A stretch of 64,000 nt of DNA, taken from assembly GCF_030499575.1 (NCBI RefSeq), contig NZ_JASTLC010000001.1, positions 1,612,001-1,676,000 on the forward strand, given 5' to 3'. The number at the start of each line of letters is the position of its first letter. Within the stretch, counting starts at the first letter, position 1. Of this stretch, positions 8,272-20,040 are shown in pieces. The notes beneath the pieces were generated by a model. The model was given only the letters and a program-made list of their open reading frames with translations. It was not told the DNA's origin and searched no databases. The DNA comes from Streptomyces sp. DG2A-72. Lineage in GTDB: Bacteria; Actinomycetota; Actinomycetes; Streptomycetales; Streptomycetaceae. Made by a program: the position numbers and the translations under genes.

Positions 8272-9135
8272 GTGGTCAGCCAAGAACAGCGGAAGCGTCA
8301 GCTCGCGCGGGAGAAGTTCTTGCGGCAGCAGCAGCGGCGCACCGAGGCACGGCGCAAGGCGCGTACGCGCAACGCCGCGATCGCGTCCGCGCTCGGCGTG
8401 ATCCTGATCGGCAGCCTGGCGCTGTACACGACCGGGGTCCTCAAGGACGACGACAAGACCAACGCGAGCGCGGACGTCACGCCGAGCGCGGACGTCACGC
8501 CGAGCGCGTCGGCGCCCAGCAAGGCGCCGGACCCCTGCGAGAAGCCGGCCGCGGGCAAGGCCAAGACGGCGACCTGGAAGAAGGAGCCGTCGATGACCAT
8601 CGACGAGTCGGCGAAGTACACGATGAAGCTCGCCACGACCTGCGGTGACATAGACATCGACCTGAAGGCGTCGGCCGCGCCGCACACCGTGAATTCCTTC
8701 AACTTCCTCGCGGGCAAGGGATTCTTCGACCACACCAAGTGCCACCGGCTCGTCGACAGCGGCATCTACGTGCTGCAGTGCGGCGACCCGAAGGGCACCG
8801 GCACGGGCGGGCCCGGCTACACGATCCCGGACGAGAACCTCAAGGACAAGAGCCTCAAGGGCGGGGTGTACCCGGCGGGCACGGTCGCGATGGCCAACCA
8901 GTACAACGCTCAGACGAAGCAAGGGCGCAACTCCGGAGGAAGCCAGTTCTTCCTCGTCTACCAGGACAGTCAGCTGCCGGCCGACTACACACCGTTCGGA
9001 ACGGTGTCCGAAGCGGGCATGAAGATCCTGAAGAAGATCGCGGACGCTGGAGCGCAGCCCGCCGACCCCACGACCGGGAACACCGCACCCAACGCAACGG
9101 TCGTGATCAACAAGGCAACTGTCACGAAATCCTGA
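8272..9135 (+). CDS. Membrane-anchored cyclophilin-type peptidyl-prolyl cis-trans isomerase
   Basis: 287 residues from the GTG at 8272, six bases after AGGAGA (8260–8265); the ATG at 8257 would lie upstream of that site and is rejected. A very basic N-terminus (about 40 residues of K/R/Q) precedes one membrane span near residues 40–58, then an S/P/T-rich linker with a doubled SADVTP. The cyclophilin domain follows (HTVNSFNFLAGKGFFD, SGGSQFFLVYQDSQLP). The domain should face outside and assist folding of exported proteins. It is divergent from the hydrolase–hisS pair. The 180-bp spacer contains a TATACGGTAC element that may be a promoter. Confidence 0.9.
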   Translation: MVSQEQRKRQLAREKFLRQQQRRTEARRKARTRNAAIASALGVILIGSLALYTTGVLKDDDKTNASADVTPSADVTPSASAPSKAPDPCEKPAAGKAKTATWKKEPSMTIDESAKYTMKLATTCGDIDIDLKASAAPHTVNSFNFLAGKGFFDHTKCHRLVDSGIYVLQCGDPKGTGTGGPGYTIPDENLKDKSLKGGVYPAGTVAMANQYNAQTKQGRNSGGSQFFLVYQDSQLPADYTPFGTVSEAGMKILKKIADAGAQPADPTTGNTAPNATVVINKATVTKS

Positions 9136-9269
9136 CTGTCAACTGCGAAATTTCGGTCGCGCGGGATGCGGACAGGCAACCCGCCGGTCGCCTATGTTGG
9201 CCGTGACGAAACTGTGGACGATGCCGGGGGTGCTGAAGCCCTGTGCAGGCATCATGTGGAGGAGGCGCT

Positions 9270-10499
9270 GTGAGCAGCGACCCGTGGGGCCGCGTCGACG
9301 AGACGGGGACCGTGTACGTGCGTACGGCCGACGGCGAGCAGGTCGTCGGTTCCTGGCAGGCCGGCTCCCCTGAGGAGGCGCTGGCCTACTTCGAGCGCAA
9401 GTACGAGGGCCTGGTTGTCGAGATCGGCCTCCTCGAGAAGCGAGTGAAGACCACCGACCTCTCCGCGAAGGACGCCCAGGTCGCCATCGACCACATCCGC
9501 GAGCAGGTCGACGCACACCACGCCGTCGGTGACCTGGACGCGCTGCGGAAGCGGCTGGACAAGCTCGTGGAAACCGTCGCGGCACGCCGCGAGGAGCGCA
9601 AGCAGCAGCGCGCCAAGCAGTCCGACGAGGCCCGCAAGGCCAAGGAGGCGCTGGTCACCGAGGCGGAGCAACTGGCCCAGTCCGACCAGTGGCGGGTGGC
9701 CGGTGAGCGGCTGCGGGCGCTGGTGGACACCTGGAAGGGCCTGCCGCGGCTGGACCGCAAGTCGGACGACGAGCTGTGGCACCGCTTCTCGCACGCCCGG
9801 TCGGCGTTCTCCAAGCGTCGCAAGGCACACTTCGCATCGCTGGACGCCCAGCGCGAGGAGGCCCGCAAGACCAAGGAGCGGCTGGTCGCCGAGGCCGAGG
9901 GGCTGTCGGGCTCGACGGACTGGGGTCCGACGGCCGCGCGCTACCGCGAGCTGATGTCGGAGTGGAAGGCCGCGGGCCGCGCCCAGCGCGAGCACGAGGA
10001 CGACTTGTGGAACCGCTTCCGCGGCGCGCAGGACGTGTTCTTCGCCGCCCGCAGCTCGGTCTTCGCCGAGCGGGACGCGGAGCAGTCGGAGAACCTGAAG
10101 CTCAAGGAGGAGCTGGCCGAGGAGGCCGAGAAGATCCTCCCGGTCACGGACCTCAAGGCCGCACGTGCCGCGTTCCGCTCGATCAACGAGCGCTGGGAGG
10201 CCATCGGTCATGTGCCGCGCGACGCGCGTCCGAAGGTCGAGGGCCGGATGCACGCGGTGGAGCGGGCCATCCAGGAGGCCGAGGAGGCCGAGTGGCGCCG
10301 GACCAACCCGGAGGCACGCGCGCGTGCCGAGGGTCTCACCGGCCAGCTCCAGGCCGCCGTGGACAAGCTCCGGAAGCAGATCGAGCAGGCGCGCGCCCAG
10401 GGCAACAACGCCAAGGCCGACAAGCTGGAGCGGGAGCTGGAGGGCCGCCAGGCGCTGCTGGACCAGGCGCTGAAGGGTCTGCAGGAGTTCGGCGGCTGA
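9270..10499 (+). CDS. DUF349 domain-containing protein
   Basis: 409 residues from the GTG at 9270, seven bases after GGAGGAGG; the earlier in-frame GTG at 9243 lacks such a site. The protein is almost wholly charged coiled coil or helical (K/R/E-rich). It carries three or more DUF349-type repeats with a conserved W and 'F..A...F' spacing (LWHRFSHARSAF, LWNRFRGAQDVFF). DUF349 proteins are widespread in actinobacteria and of unknown biochemical role. No membrane span or catalytic motif is seen. It is followed at once by a strong bidirectional terminator shared with relA. Confidence 0.85.
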   Translation: MSSDPWGRVDETGTVYVRTADGEQVVGSWQAGSPEEALAYFERKYEGLVVEIGLLEKRVKTTDLSAKDAQVAIDHIREQVDAHHAVGDLDALRKRLDKLVETVAARREERKQQRAKQSDEARKAKEALVTEAEQLAQSDQWRVAGERLRALVDTWKGLPRLDRKSDDELWHRFSHARSAFSKRRKAHFASLDAQREEARKTKERLVAEAEGLSGSTDWGPTAARYRELMSEWKAAGRAQREHEDDLWNRFRGAQDVFFAARSSVFAERDAEQSENLKLKEELAEEAEKILPVTDLKAARAAFRSINERWEAIGHVPRDARPKVEGRMHAVERAIQEAEEAEWRRTNPEARARAEGLTGQLQAAVDKLRKQIEQARAQGNNAKADKLERELEGRQALLDQALKGLQEFGG

Positions 10500-10519
10500 C
10501 ACGCCGGAGGCACACGACG

Positions 10520-10547
10520 AAGGGGCTCCCCGAGGGGAGCCCCTTTT
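10520..10547. terminator. Bidirectional rho-independent terminator
   Basis: Twelve-base arms AAGGGGCTCCCC and GGGGAGCCCCTT with a GA loop, followed by TT on the plus strand and preceded by AA-rich sequence for the minus strand. It lies between the convergent DUF349 gene and relA and should stop both. Confidence 0.85.
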
Positions 10548-10563
10548 CGTGCTCGTACGGCGG

Positions 10564-13104
<2,541 letters not shown>

Positions 13105-13161
13105 GAGGGCTCCTCGTGCGCGATCCGGGTCCCCCGGTCAGGCTCCGGAGATCCCATGGTA

Positions 13162-13184
13162 GCGATCCTCAGCGGCAGGATCGC
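13162..13184. promoter_or_regulatory. Inverted repeat in the relA leader
   Basis: Eight-base arms GCGATCCT and AGGATCGC separated by seven bases lie about 60 bases upstream of the relA start. This could be an operator or a leader hairpin. The rest of 13105–13402 holds no gene that I can support. Confidence 0.35.
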
Positions 13185-13375
13185 CTTCCGGACGATGTGA
13201 GGGCCGTCTACCGGAGAAACGCGAGTGGCTGCCGCCGGCATTCCAGGAGGTGACCTGAGGGTGATTTGGGGGTGTCCGTTGAGTGTTTTCGGGGCTTGTG
13301 CGGGGTGGCTGGGTGCATTGCCGACTGACGACCCGTTGTGGCTGGTCGCGCCCACGCGGCGGAGCCGCATATCGA

Positions 13376-13402
13376 TGCGGTCCCGCGCCCCTTCGGGACG
13401 CG
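13376..13402. repeat. Copy of a GCGCCCC/GGGGCGC Streptomyces intergenic hairpin
   Basis: The stretch reading GTCCCGCGCCCCTTCGGGAC and its flank resembles a hairpin element seen at many Streptomyces intergenic sites. A clearer copy lies at 39487–39540 in this window. It sits directly downstream of the apt terminator. Confidence 0.45.
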
Positions 13403-13437
13403 AAACGGCCGGCCCGGATATACCGGGACGGCCGTTT
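13403..13437 (-). terminator. Terminator of the secD-secF-apt operon
   Basis: AAACGGCC and GGCCGTTT arms, with an inner CCCGG/CCGGG stem around ATATA, lie 22 bases beyond the apt stop codon. On the minus strand the hairpin ends in a short T run. Confidence 0.75.
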
Positions 13438-13458
13438 GTGTGCCGTGCTCGCTGCGGT

Positions 13459-13998
13459 TCAGACCTTGAGCAATGCCTCCAGCGGCGCCCCGTCGAGTAC
13501 CGGTTCCAGGCGGGTGCGGCCGCCCAGGAAGCCGAGTTCCATGAGGACCGCGACGCCCGCGACCTCGGCGCCCGCGCGGCGGATCAGCTTCAGGGAGGCC
13601 TCGGCGGTGCCGCCGGTGGCGAGGACGTCGTCGACGACCAGGACGCGGTCGCCCCCGGTGAGGTCCTCGGCGTGCACCTCGATCTCGGCGGAGCCGTACT
13701 CCAGGTCGTACGCCTGGCTGAGGGTGGCTCCGGGGAGCTTGCCCGCCTTGCGTACGGGGATGAAGCCGAGGCCGGCGCGGACGGCGACGGGGGCGCCGAG
13801 GATGAAGCCGCGGGCCTCCAGGCCGACGACCTTCGTCGCGTTCGTCCGCTCGGCGACCTGGGCGAGGGCGTCGGTGAGGGCGGTGAACGCCGCCGGGTCC
13901 GCCAGGAGCGGGGTGATGTCCTTGAACATCACGCCCGGCTCCGGGTAGTCGGCCACGTCACGGATGCGGCTGAGCAGCAGTTCCTCGATGTCGGTCAT
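13459..13998 (-). CDS. apt: Adenine phosphoribosyltransferase
   Basis: 179 residues, the family length. It converts adenine and PRPP to AMP in purine salvage. The PRPP-binding loop VLVVDDVLATGGTA is near residues 118–131; the flexible-loop region with the YDLEYGSAEIEVH block and the N-terminal 'DYPEPGVMFKDITPLL' are characteristic. Its start overlaps the secF stop by four bases (ATGA, 13995–13998). secD-secF-apt-relA is a conserved order in Streptomyces, tying purine salvage to (p)ppGpp metabolism. Confidence 0.95.
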   Translation of the reverse strand: MTDIEELLLSRIRDVADYPEPGVMFKDITPLLADPAAFTALTDALAQVAERTNATKVVGLEARGFILGAPVAVRAGLGFIPVRKAGKLPGATLSQAYDLEYGSAEIEVHAEDLTGGDRVLVVDDVLATGGTAEASLKLIRRAGAEVAGVAVLMELGFLGGRTRLEPVLDGAPLEALLKV

Positions 13999-15113
13999 CG
14001 GCGCTTCCCGGAGGGTCGGCCACCGCGACCCCGGTTGCGGGGCGCGGCCTGGCTGCGCGGGCCGACGACGGCGGGAGCGGCGTCCTCCGGCTCGTCGGCG
14101 TGCGGCTCATCGGTGATCTCGGCGTCCACGGGCCCGCCCTGTGCGGCGGCCTGTGCCCGCTTGGCGAGGACGCGCTTCCTGAGCGCCTTCATCTGCGGGT
14201 CGCGCTCCTTGAGGTCGGCGACGAGCGGCGTGGCGATGAAGATCGAGGAGTACGCACCGGCCGCGAGGCCGACGAACAGCGACAGCGAGATGTCGTTGAG
14301 CATGCCGGCGCCGAGGAAGCCACCGCCGATGAACAGCAGACCGGCGACCGGCAGCAGCGCGACCACCGTCGTGTTGATGGAACGCATCAGGGTGCTGTTG
14401 ATGGAGTTGTTGGCGACGTCGCTGTACGTCAAGCGGGTCTGCTTGGTGATGTCCTTCGCCTGCTCCTTGAGGCTGTCGAAGACGACGACGGTGTCGTAGA
14501 GCGAGTAACCGAGGATGGTCAGCAGACCGATCACCGTGCCCGGTGTCACTTCGAAGCCGACGAGGGCGTAGATGCCGACCGTGATGGTGATGTCGTGGAT
14601 CAGGGCGACCAATGCGGCCGCGGCCATGCGCCATTCGAATGCGATCGCCAGGTAGATCACGACGAGCACCATGAAGATCGCCAGACCCTGCCAGGCCTTG
14701 TTGGCGATCTGTTCACCCCAACTGGGGCCGACGAGCTCGGCGTTGATCTTCTCCGAGTCGACGCTCAGGTCCTTGGAGAGATCGGTCTTGATCTGGTCGG
14801 CCTTGGCGGTGTCGATACCGGCGATCTGGATGCGCAGGCCGCCGCTGCCGAGCTCCTGGACGATCGCGTCGTGGCCGGACGCGGTTTCCGCGTACTCCTC
14901 GGCCTGGGAGACCGAGACGCTGGTCTTCGGGGTGGTGAAGACCGCGCCGCCCTGGAACTCGATGCCCATGTTCAGGCCGCGCACCGCCAGGCCGGCGATG
15001 GCCACGATGGTGATCAGGATCGAGACGCCGTACCAGATCTTGCGGTTGCGGACGAAGTCGTAGCCGACCTCGCCACGGTGCAGTCGGGCGCCGAGGTTGC
15101 CGAGCTTCGACAT
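13995..15113 (-). CDS. secF: Protein translocase subunit SecF
   Basis: 372 residues. SecF works with SecD as a proton-driven RND-type accessory that pulls exported chains through SecYEG. Six membrane spans are expected, the first at about residues 30–47. The large external domain contains the GIEFQGGAVF motif. The conserved LTILGYSLYDTVVVFDSLKE segment of SecF is present. The C-terminus is a charged, disordered tail (PVDAEITDEPHADEPEDA, then R/G/P-rich). It begins one base after the secD stop and overlaps apt. Confidence 0.95.
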   Translation of the reverse strand: MSKLGNLGARLHRGEVGYDFVRNRKIWYGVSILITIVAIAGLAVRGLNMGIEFQGGAVFTTPKTSVSVSQAEEYAETASGHDAIVQELGSGGLRIQIAGIDTAKADQIKTDLSKDLSVDSEKINAELVGPSWGEQIANKAWQGLAIFMVLVVIYLAIAFEWRMAAAALVALIHDITITVGIYALVGFEVTPGTVIGLLTILGYSLYDTVVVFDSLKEQAKDITKQTRLTYSDVANNSINSTLMRSINTTVVALLPVAGLLFIGGGFLGAGMLNDISLSLFVGLAAGAYSSIFIATPLVADLKERDPQMKALRKRVLAKRAQAAAQGGPVDAEITDEPHADEPEDAAPAVVGPRSQAAPRNRGRGGRPSGKRR

Positions 15114-15114
15114 C

Positions 15115-16884
15115 TCACGCCTCCTTCGGGTCGACAGGGCCGGCGGTGGGACGGGCGGGACGGCGGGTACGGCGCAGCGGAGGTTTGGCGCCCAGGCCCT
15201 TCGGGTCGAGGCCGGACCACTTGTGGCCGTTCGCGAAGAACTTCTTGCGGGCGAGGATCGTCATCAGCGGCTTGGTGAAGAGGAAGACGACGACCACGTC
15301 GAGCACGGTGGTCAGACCGAGGGTGAACGCGAAGCCCTGGACCTTGCCGACGGTGACGACGAACAGCACGGCGGCGGCGAGGAACGACACGAAGTCGGAG
15401 ACCAGGATGGTGCGCCGGGCGCGCGGCCAGCCCCGCTCCACGGCGGGGCGCAGCGTGCGGCCCTCGCGGATCTCGTCCCGGACGCGTTCGAAGAACACGA
15501 TGAACGAGTCCGCTGTGATGCCGATCGCGACGATGGCGCCGCACACGGCCGGCAGGTTCAGCGCGAAGCCGATGGTCGGGCCGAGCAGCGACATGATCAC
15601 GTAGGTGAGGATCGCGGAGACCAGCAGCGAGGGGATGGCGATGATCGACAGGCCGCGGTAGAAGGCCAGCAGGTAGATGATGACCAGGGCGAGACCGATC
15701 GCGCCCGCGATCAGGCCGGCCTGCAGCTGCTCACCGCCGAGGGCCGCGGTCACCGTGGTGACGCTGTCCTCCTTGAAGGTCAGCGGCAGGGCGCCGTACG
15801 ACAGCATGTTGGAGAGGCTCTGGGCCGACTCCTGGTTGAAGTTGCCGGAGATCTCGGCGTTGCCGCCGGTCAGCGCCTGGCGGACGTACGGGTCGGAGAC
15901 GACCTCGCCGTCCAGGACGATGGCGAACTGGTTCTGCGGGGACTGGTTCTGGGCCAGCTTGCCGGTGATCGCGGCGAACTTCTTGGTGCCGGCGGACGTG
16001 AAGTCCATCGTGACGGTCCAGCCCGCGCCGGTCTGGGTGTTGAAGACGGCCTGGGCCTTGTCGACGTCGGTGCCGTCGACCTCGGCGGGGCCGAGGATGT
16101 ACTTCTGCCACTGACCTTGCGAGTTCTGGCCGCAGGCGACCGTCGGCGCGGTGGGCTTGGCGCCCTCGCCGGCCGTGGCGCGGACTGCCTTCTTGGTGCA
16201 GTCGAGCGCGGTGTACTGCGCCTGGAGCTTGCTGGTGTCGTCGGCCGGGGCGCTGCCGGTCGCGGAGGGGGAGGGGCTTCCGGAGGGCGAAGCGGAGCCG
16301 CTCGGGGTGGCGTCGGCCTTGAGCGCGTCGGTGACCGCGCGTCCCTGCGTGGTGGAGGTCGCCGAGGGGGTGGCGGACGGGGACGGGGACGAGGACGAGG
16401 TCGCCTTGTCCTTGTCGGCGTCGCCCGAGGGGCTGCCGGAGGCGCTGGGCGACGGGCTGGCCGCGGCTCCGGCGCCGGCGACCTCGGTGGCGAGGACGGG
16501 ACGGAAGTAGAGCTTGGCGGTGGTGCCGACCTGCTTCCGGGCCTCCTCGGAGTTCGTGCCCTTGGGGATGTTGACGATGATGTTGCGATCGCCCTGGGTC
16601 TGGACCTCTGCCTCAGAGACACCGAGACCGTTGACACGGCGGTTCATGATGTCGACCGCGGTGTCCATGTTCTTCTTGTTGATCGCGGACTGGTCGCCGT
16701 CCTCGGGCTCCGCGCGGAGCGTGATGCTCGTACCGCCGGCCAGGTCGATGCCGAGACGCGGAGTGGTGTGTCCGGAGGCGAACATTCCCCCGGTGAGCGC
16801 CACGATGGCGATCAGGATCAGGACCAGCGAGCGCCCTGGCCTGCTCTGGGCGCTCGCGCTCCGGCCCTTCTTAGGTGCTGCCAC
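15115..16884 (-). CDS. secD: Protein translocase subunit SecD
   Basis: 589 residues from the GTG at 16884 (start VAAPKKG), with GAGGGAG upstream; an in-frame ATG at 16944 is rejected. Motifs: LGIDLAGGTSITLRA after the first span, a second external domain (DGEVVSDPYVRQ), five further spans, and the RND core with ITADSFIVFFERVRDE. An unusual feature is a Ser/Pro/Ala-rich low-complexity insertion of about 85 residues in the external P1 region (about 16235–16480), far longer than in E. coli SecD. Coupled to secF. Confidence 0.95.
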   Translation of the reverse strand: MAAPKKGRSASAQSRPGRSLVLILIAIVALTGGMFASGHTTPRLGIDLAGGTSITLRAEPEDGDQSAINKKNMDTAVDIMNRRVNGLGVSEAEVQTQGDRNIIVNIPKGTNSEEARKQVGTTAKLYFRPVLATEVAGAGAAASPSPSASGSPSGDADKDKATSSSSPSPSATPSATSTTQGRAVTDALKADATPSGSASPSGSPSPSATGSAPADDTSKLQAQYTALDCTKKAVRATAGEGAKPTAPTVACGQNSQGQWQKYILGPAEVDGTDVDKAQAVFNTQTGAGWTVTMDFTSAGTKKFAAITGKLAQNQSPQNQFAIVLDGEVVSDPYVRQALTGGNAEISGNFNQESAQSLSNMLSYGALPLTFKEDSVTTVTAALGGEQLQAGLIAGAIGLALVIIYLLAFYRGLSIIAIPSLLVSAILTYVIMSLLGPTIGFALNLPAVCGAIVAIGITADSFIVFFERVRDEIREGRTLRPAVERGWPRARRTILVSDFVSFLAAAVLFVVTVGKVQGFAFTLGLTTVLDVVVVFLFTKPLMTILARKKFFANGHKWSGLDPKGLGAKPPLRRTRRPARPTAGPVDPKEA

Positions 16885-16976
16885 CTTCTCGTACTCCCTC
16901 TCGGGCCGCCTCGCGCCCGTGCGGCGGGCGGGCGGCCATGACATGGTGTCGGGATCCCCAGCGAGCTTCGCATGTT

Positions 16977-17009
16977 CCGGGGCGCGCGGGAGCGGCCCGC
17001 GCGCCCCGG
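16977..17009. terminator. Strong hairpin between yajC and secD
   Basis: Fourteen-base arms (16977–16990 and 16996–17009, all G/C) surround a five-base loop, eight bases beyond the yajC stop. It may stop or attenuate transcription from yajC into secD, or protect the 3' end. Confidence 0.6.
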
Positions 17010-17016
17010 TGCATGA

Positions 17017-17508
17017 CTACTTCGCGTCGGAGTCGCCGTCGGTCTTCTTCGGCTCGTCGTCAGCCTTCGCCTCGGCGGCCGCGGTCTCGTCGGCCGGCTC
17101 CTCGTCCACGTCCTTCTTGCCCAGGTCGACCGGCGTGTCGTCGGAGGCGGCGGCGGTCTCACCGGACTCCGACTCGGTGAGGGAGGAGGCGTCGTCCGGG
17201 ACGACGTCACTCTTCAGGTCGTGCTCGACGCCGTGGACGATGCGGTTGTACTCGTCGTCGGTCAGGACGGCACCGATCGCGTTCTTGGCGAAGAGGAGGT
17301 CGACACCCGGGCCTGCGTCGAGGAGGACCGTGTCCTCGTTGACCTCCTTGACCGTGGCGTACATGCCCCCGATCGTGCGGACGCCGCTGCCGGGCTGCAT
17401 TTCGTTCCGCATGTTCGCGGCCTGCTGCTGCTTCTTCTTGGCCGAGCGGGTCATCAGGAACATGGCCCCGATGAGCACGATGAACGGGAGGAGGGTCACG
17501 AGACTCAC
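17017..17508 (-). CDS. yajC: Preprotein translocase subunit YajC
   Basis: 163 residues. YajC is a single-span partner of SecDF. One hydrophobic helix lies at residues 2–20, followed by basic SAKKKQQQ and a conserved cytoplasmic domain (MQPGSGVRTIGGMYATV). The last 60 residues are an acidic, Ala/Asp/Glu-rich tail (D/E/A/S), longer than in enterobacterial YajC (about 110 residues) and typical of actinobacterial forms. It lies between ruvB and secD on the same strand. Confidence 0.92.
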   Translation of the reverse strand: MSLVTLLPFIVLIGAMFLMTRSAKKKQQQAANMRNEMQPGSGVRTIGGMYATVKEVNEDTVLLDAGPGVDLLFAKNAIGAVLTDDEYNRIVHGVEHDLKSDVVPDDASSLTESESGETAAASDDTPVDLGKKDVDEEPADETAAAEAKADDEPKKTDGDSDAK

Positions 17509-17568
17509 GGGTCGGTACTTCCTTCACGCGACCGCGATGGTGAGCGGCCTGATGGTTGGGGGTATGTG

Positions 17569-17588
17569 TGCCGCCGACAAAGGCGGCA
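17569..17588. terminator. Hairpin downstream of ruvB
   Basis: TGCCGCC and GGCGGCA arms around a six-base loop lie in the 175-bp spacer between ruvB and yajC. Probable end or attenuator of the ruvCAB transcript; it is also near the yajC promoter region. Confidence 0.4.
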
Positions 17589-17683
17589 TCGGCGGAGTCT
17601 AAGCGAGTCCGCGCGCAAGGAACAACGCTCAGCATGACACCGGGGTTCCTGGTCGGGCCAATGCCCTCGCCGTGGGGCCGCCG

Positions 17684-18754
17684 TCACGTCCCGAACAGGT
17701 CCTGTTGTCCGTTTCCCGCACCGGACGAGCGGGGCGGGGTGAGGCCGAGATGTGCCCATGCGGCGGGCGTGGCCACCCGGCCGCGCGGGGTGCGGGCCAG
17801 CAGCCCCTCCCGTACGAGGAACGGCTCGGCGACCTCTTCCACGGTCTCGCGCTCCTCCCCCACCGCGACGGCGAGTGTCGACAGTCCGACCGGGCCGCCG
17901 CCGAAGAGCTTGAGCAGGGCTTCGAGGACGCCCCGGTCGAGCCGGTCCAGCCCGCGGGCGTCGACTTCGTAGACCTTCAGTGCCGCGGACGCGATGTCGC
18001 GCGTGATGATCCCGTCGGCCTTGACCTGCGCGTAGTCGCGGACGCGGCGCAGCAGGCGGTTGGCGATACGGGGTGTGCCGCGGGAGCGGCCGGCGATCTC
18101 GGCAGCGCCGTCGGCCCCGATCTCTAGGTCGAGGAGGTGCGCGGAGCGGTGGATGACGCGCTCCAGTTCGGCGGGCTCGTAGAACTCCATGTGCGCGGTG
18201 AAGCCGAAGCGGTCGCGCAGCGGGGGCGGCAGCAGGCCCGCGCGCGTGGTGGCGCCGACCAGGGTGAAGGGGGGAAGTTCGAGCGGGATGGCGGTGGCAC
18301 CCGGGCCCTTGCCGACGATGACGTCGACGCGGAAGTCCTCCATCGCCATGTAGAGCATCTCCTCGGCGGGCCGGGACATGCGGTGGATCTCGTCGAGGAA
18401 GAGGACCTCGCCCTCCTGGAGCGAGGACAGGATCGCGGCGAGGTCGCCGGCGTGCTGGATGGCGGGGCCGCTGGTGATCCGGATCGGGGCGCCCATCTCG
18501 GCCGCGATGATCATCGAGAGGGTGGTCTTGCCGAGGCCGGGGGCGCCGGAGAGCAGCACATGGTCGGCGGTGGCGCCACGTGCGCGTGCGGCCCGCAGGA
18601 CGAGGTCGAGTTGCTCGCGGACCTTCTCCTGGCCGATGAACTCGTCCAGGTCCTTGGGGCGCAGGGCGGCCTCGACGGCCTGGTCCTCACGGTCGGCGAC
18701 CGACCCCACCAGCCGCTCGGCGGCGGGGGTGTCGGTCGGGTCGTCCCAGTTCAT
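17684..18754 (-). CDS. ruvB: Holliday junction branch migration DNA helicase RuvB
   Basis: 356 residues. RuvB hexamers drive branch migration with RuvA. Walker A is [10 protein letters not shown] at about residues 69–78, Walker [11 protein letters not shown] near 118, sensor 1 [11 protein letters not shown], and the C-terminal winged helix ([18 protein letters not shown]). The C-terminus is slightly extended after the winged helix. It lies 23 bases downstream of ruvA in the ruvCAB operon. Confidence 0.96.
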   Translation of the reverse strand: MNWDDPTDTPAAERLVGSVADREDQAVEAALRPKDLDEFIGQEKVREQLDLVLRAARARGATADHVLLSGAPGLGKTTLSMIIAAEMGAPIRITSGPAIQHAGDLAAILSSLQEGEVLFLDEIHRMSRPAEEMLYMAMEDFRVDVIVGKGPGATAIPLELPPFTLVGATTRAGLLPPPLRDRFGFTAHMEFYEPAELERVIHRSAHLLDLEIGADGAAEIAGRSRGTPRIANRLLRRVRDYAQVKADGIITRDIASAALKVYEVDARGLDRLDRGVLEALLKLFGGGPVGLSTLAVAVGEERETVEEVAEPFLVREGLLARTPRGRVATPAAWAHLGLTPPRSSGAGNGQQDLFGT

Positions 18755-18777
18755 TACGTATGCCTCGGGGTCGGGGG

Positions 18778-19383
18778 TCAGCGGGCGCGGTTGAGGGTCT
18801 GGAGAGCGGCCTTCAGCAGCTGACCCACTTGCGGGGTGCCGTCTGCCGCCTCGGCCTGCGGGGCCACGGCGGCCACGGCCTCGTCGGCCTCGCGGGTCGC
18901 GTAGCCCAGTCCGATCAGCGCGGCATGCAGTTGGTCTCGCCAGCCGCCGCCGATCGCCGTACCCACCGCGGGTGCACCGATCGGCTCACCGAGCCGGTCC
19001 TTCAGCTCCAGCAGCAGCTTCTGGGCACCCTTCTTGCCGATGCCGGGGACGGCGGTGAGCGCCTTCTCGTCGGCTGTCGTGACGGCTCGGCGCAGGGCGT
19101 CCGGGCTGTGGACGGCGAGCATGGCCTGGGCCAGGCGGGGGCCGACTCCGCTGGCGGTCTGGAGCAGTTCGAAGGTCTGCCGTTCGTCGTCGTCCGCGAA
19201 GCCGTACAGAGTGAGCGAGTCCTCTCGGACCACGAGCGAGGTGTGCAGCTTGGCGGGCTGACCGAGCCGGAGCGTGGACAGGGTGTTCGGCGTGCACTGG
19301 ACGGCCATGCCGACACCGCCGACCTCGACCACCGCGGTGTCGGGGGCGAGGGCGGCGACCGTGCCGCTGACGAAGGCGATCAT
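18778..19383 (-). CDS. ruvA: Holliday junction branch migration protein RuvA
   Basis: 201 residues from the ATG at 19383 ([12 protein letters not shown]). It binds the four-way junction as a tetramer and loads RuvB. Two helix-hairpin-helix motifs are visible ([36 protein letters not shown]). The C-terminal RuvB-binding domain contains [15 protein letters not shown]. The start overlaps the ruvC stop by ATGA (19380–19383). Longer in-frame readings run antisense through ruvC and are rejected. Confidence 0.95.
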   Translation of the reverse strand: MIAFVSGTVAALAPDTAVVEVGGVGMAVQCTPNTLSTLRLGQPAKLHTSLVVREDSLTLYGFADDDERQTFELLQTASGVGPRLAQAMLAVHSPDALRRAVTTADEKALTAVPGIGKKGAQKLLLELKDRLGEPIGAPAVGTAIGGGWRDQLHAALIGLGYATREADEAVAAVAPQAEAADGTPQVGQLLKAALQTLNRAR

Positions 19384-19925
19384 GCCGGGCGACCTTTCGA
19401 TGCGGTTGCTTTTGCCGCGTGCAGGGCGACAGCCTGCTGGAGGCGGTTGTGGGCGGGGGCACGCCAGATGTGGCAGATGGCGAGCGCGAGCGCGTCGGCG
19501 GCGTCGGCGGGCTTGGGTGGCGCGTCGAGCCGCAGCAGGCGGGTGACCATCGCGCCGACCTGTGCCTTGTCCGCGCGGCCGCTGCCGGTGACTGCGGCCT
19601 TGACCTCGCTGGGGGTGTGCAGGGCGACGGGGATGCCTCGGCGGGCCGCGCAGAGCATGGCCACGGCGCTGGCCTGGGCCGTGCCCATCACCGTCCGCAC
19701 GTTGTGCTGGCTGAACACCCGCTCCACGGCGAGGAATTCGGGCCGGTGTTCGTCCAGCCACTGCTCGATGCCCTGCTCGATGGCGACGAGACGGTGCCCC
19801 AGGTCCGCATCCGCGGGCGTGCGGACCACGCCGACGCCGAGCATGGTGAGGGGCCGGCCGGCGACACCTTCGACCACACCGACACCGCAACGCGTCAGCC
19901 CCGGGTCCACCCCCAGTACGCGCAC
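19380..19925 (-). CDS. ruvC: Crossover junction endodeoxyribonuclease RuvC
   Basis: 181 residues. It resolves Holliday junctions by paired symmetric nicks. Catalytic acids are visible: D7 in [11 protein letters not shown]68 in LAVERVF, and the aspartates of the [13 protein letters not shown] block (about 141 and 144). It is the first gene of ruvC-ruvA-ruvB, coupled by a four-base overlap. Confidence 0.96.
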   Translation of the reverse strand: MRVLGVDPGLTRCGVGVVEGVAGRPLTMLGVGVVRTPADADLGHRLVAIEQGIEQWLDEHRPEFLAVERVFSQHNVRTVMGTAQASAVAMLCAARRGIPVALHTPSEVKAAVTGSGRADKAQVGAMVTRLLRLDAPPKPADAADALALAICHIWRAPAHNRLQQAVALHAAKATASKGRPA

Positions 19926-19982
19926 GCGCCCCTCCCTTCGATCGCCTGTTTGTGCAGGCTATCGGGTGCCACCGACAACAGC

Positions 19983-20016
19983 GGCGGGCCGGTGGGACGT
20001 GTCCCACCGGCCCGCC
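19983..20016 (-). terminator. Terminator downstream of the YebC gene
   Basis: Sixteen-base perfect arms (19983–19998 and 20001–20016) with a two-base loop lie 25 bases beyond the YebC stop and before ruvC. They separate the pdx/yebC and ruv transcripts. Confidence 0.75.
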
Positions 20017-20040
20017 GAATCCGATCGGCCCGCGGCAGCG

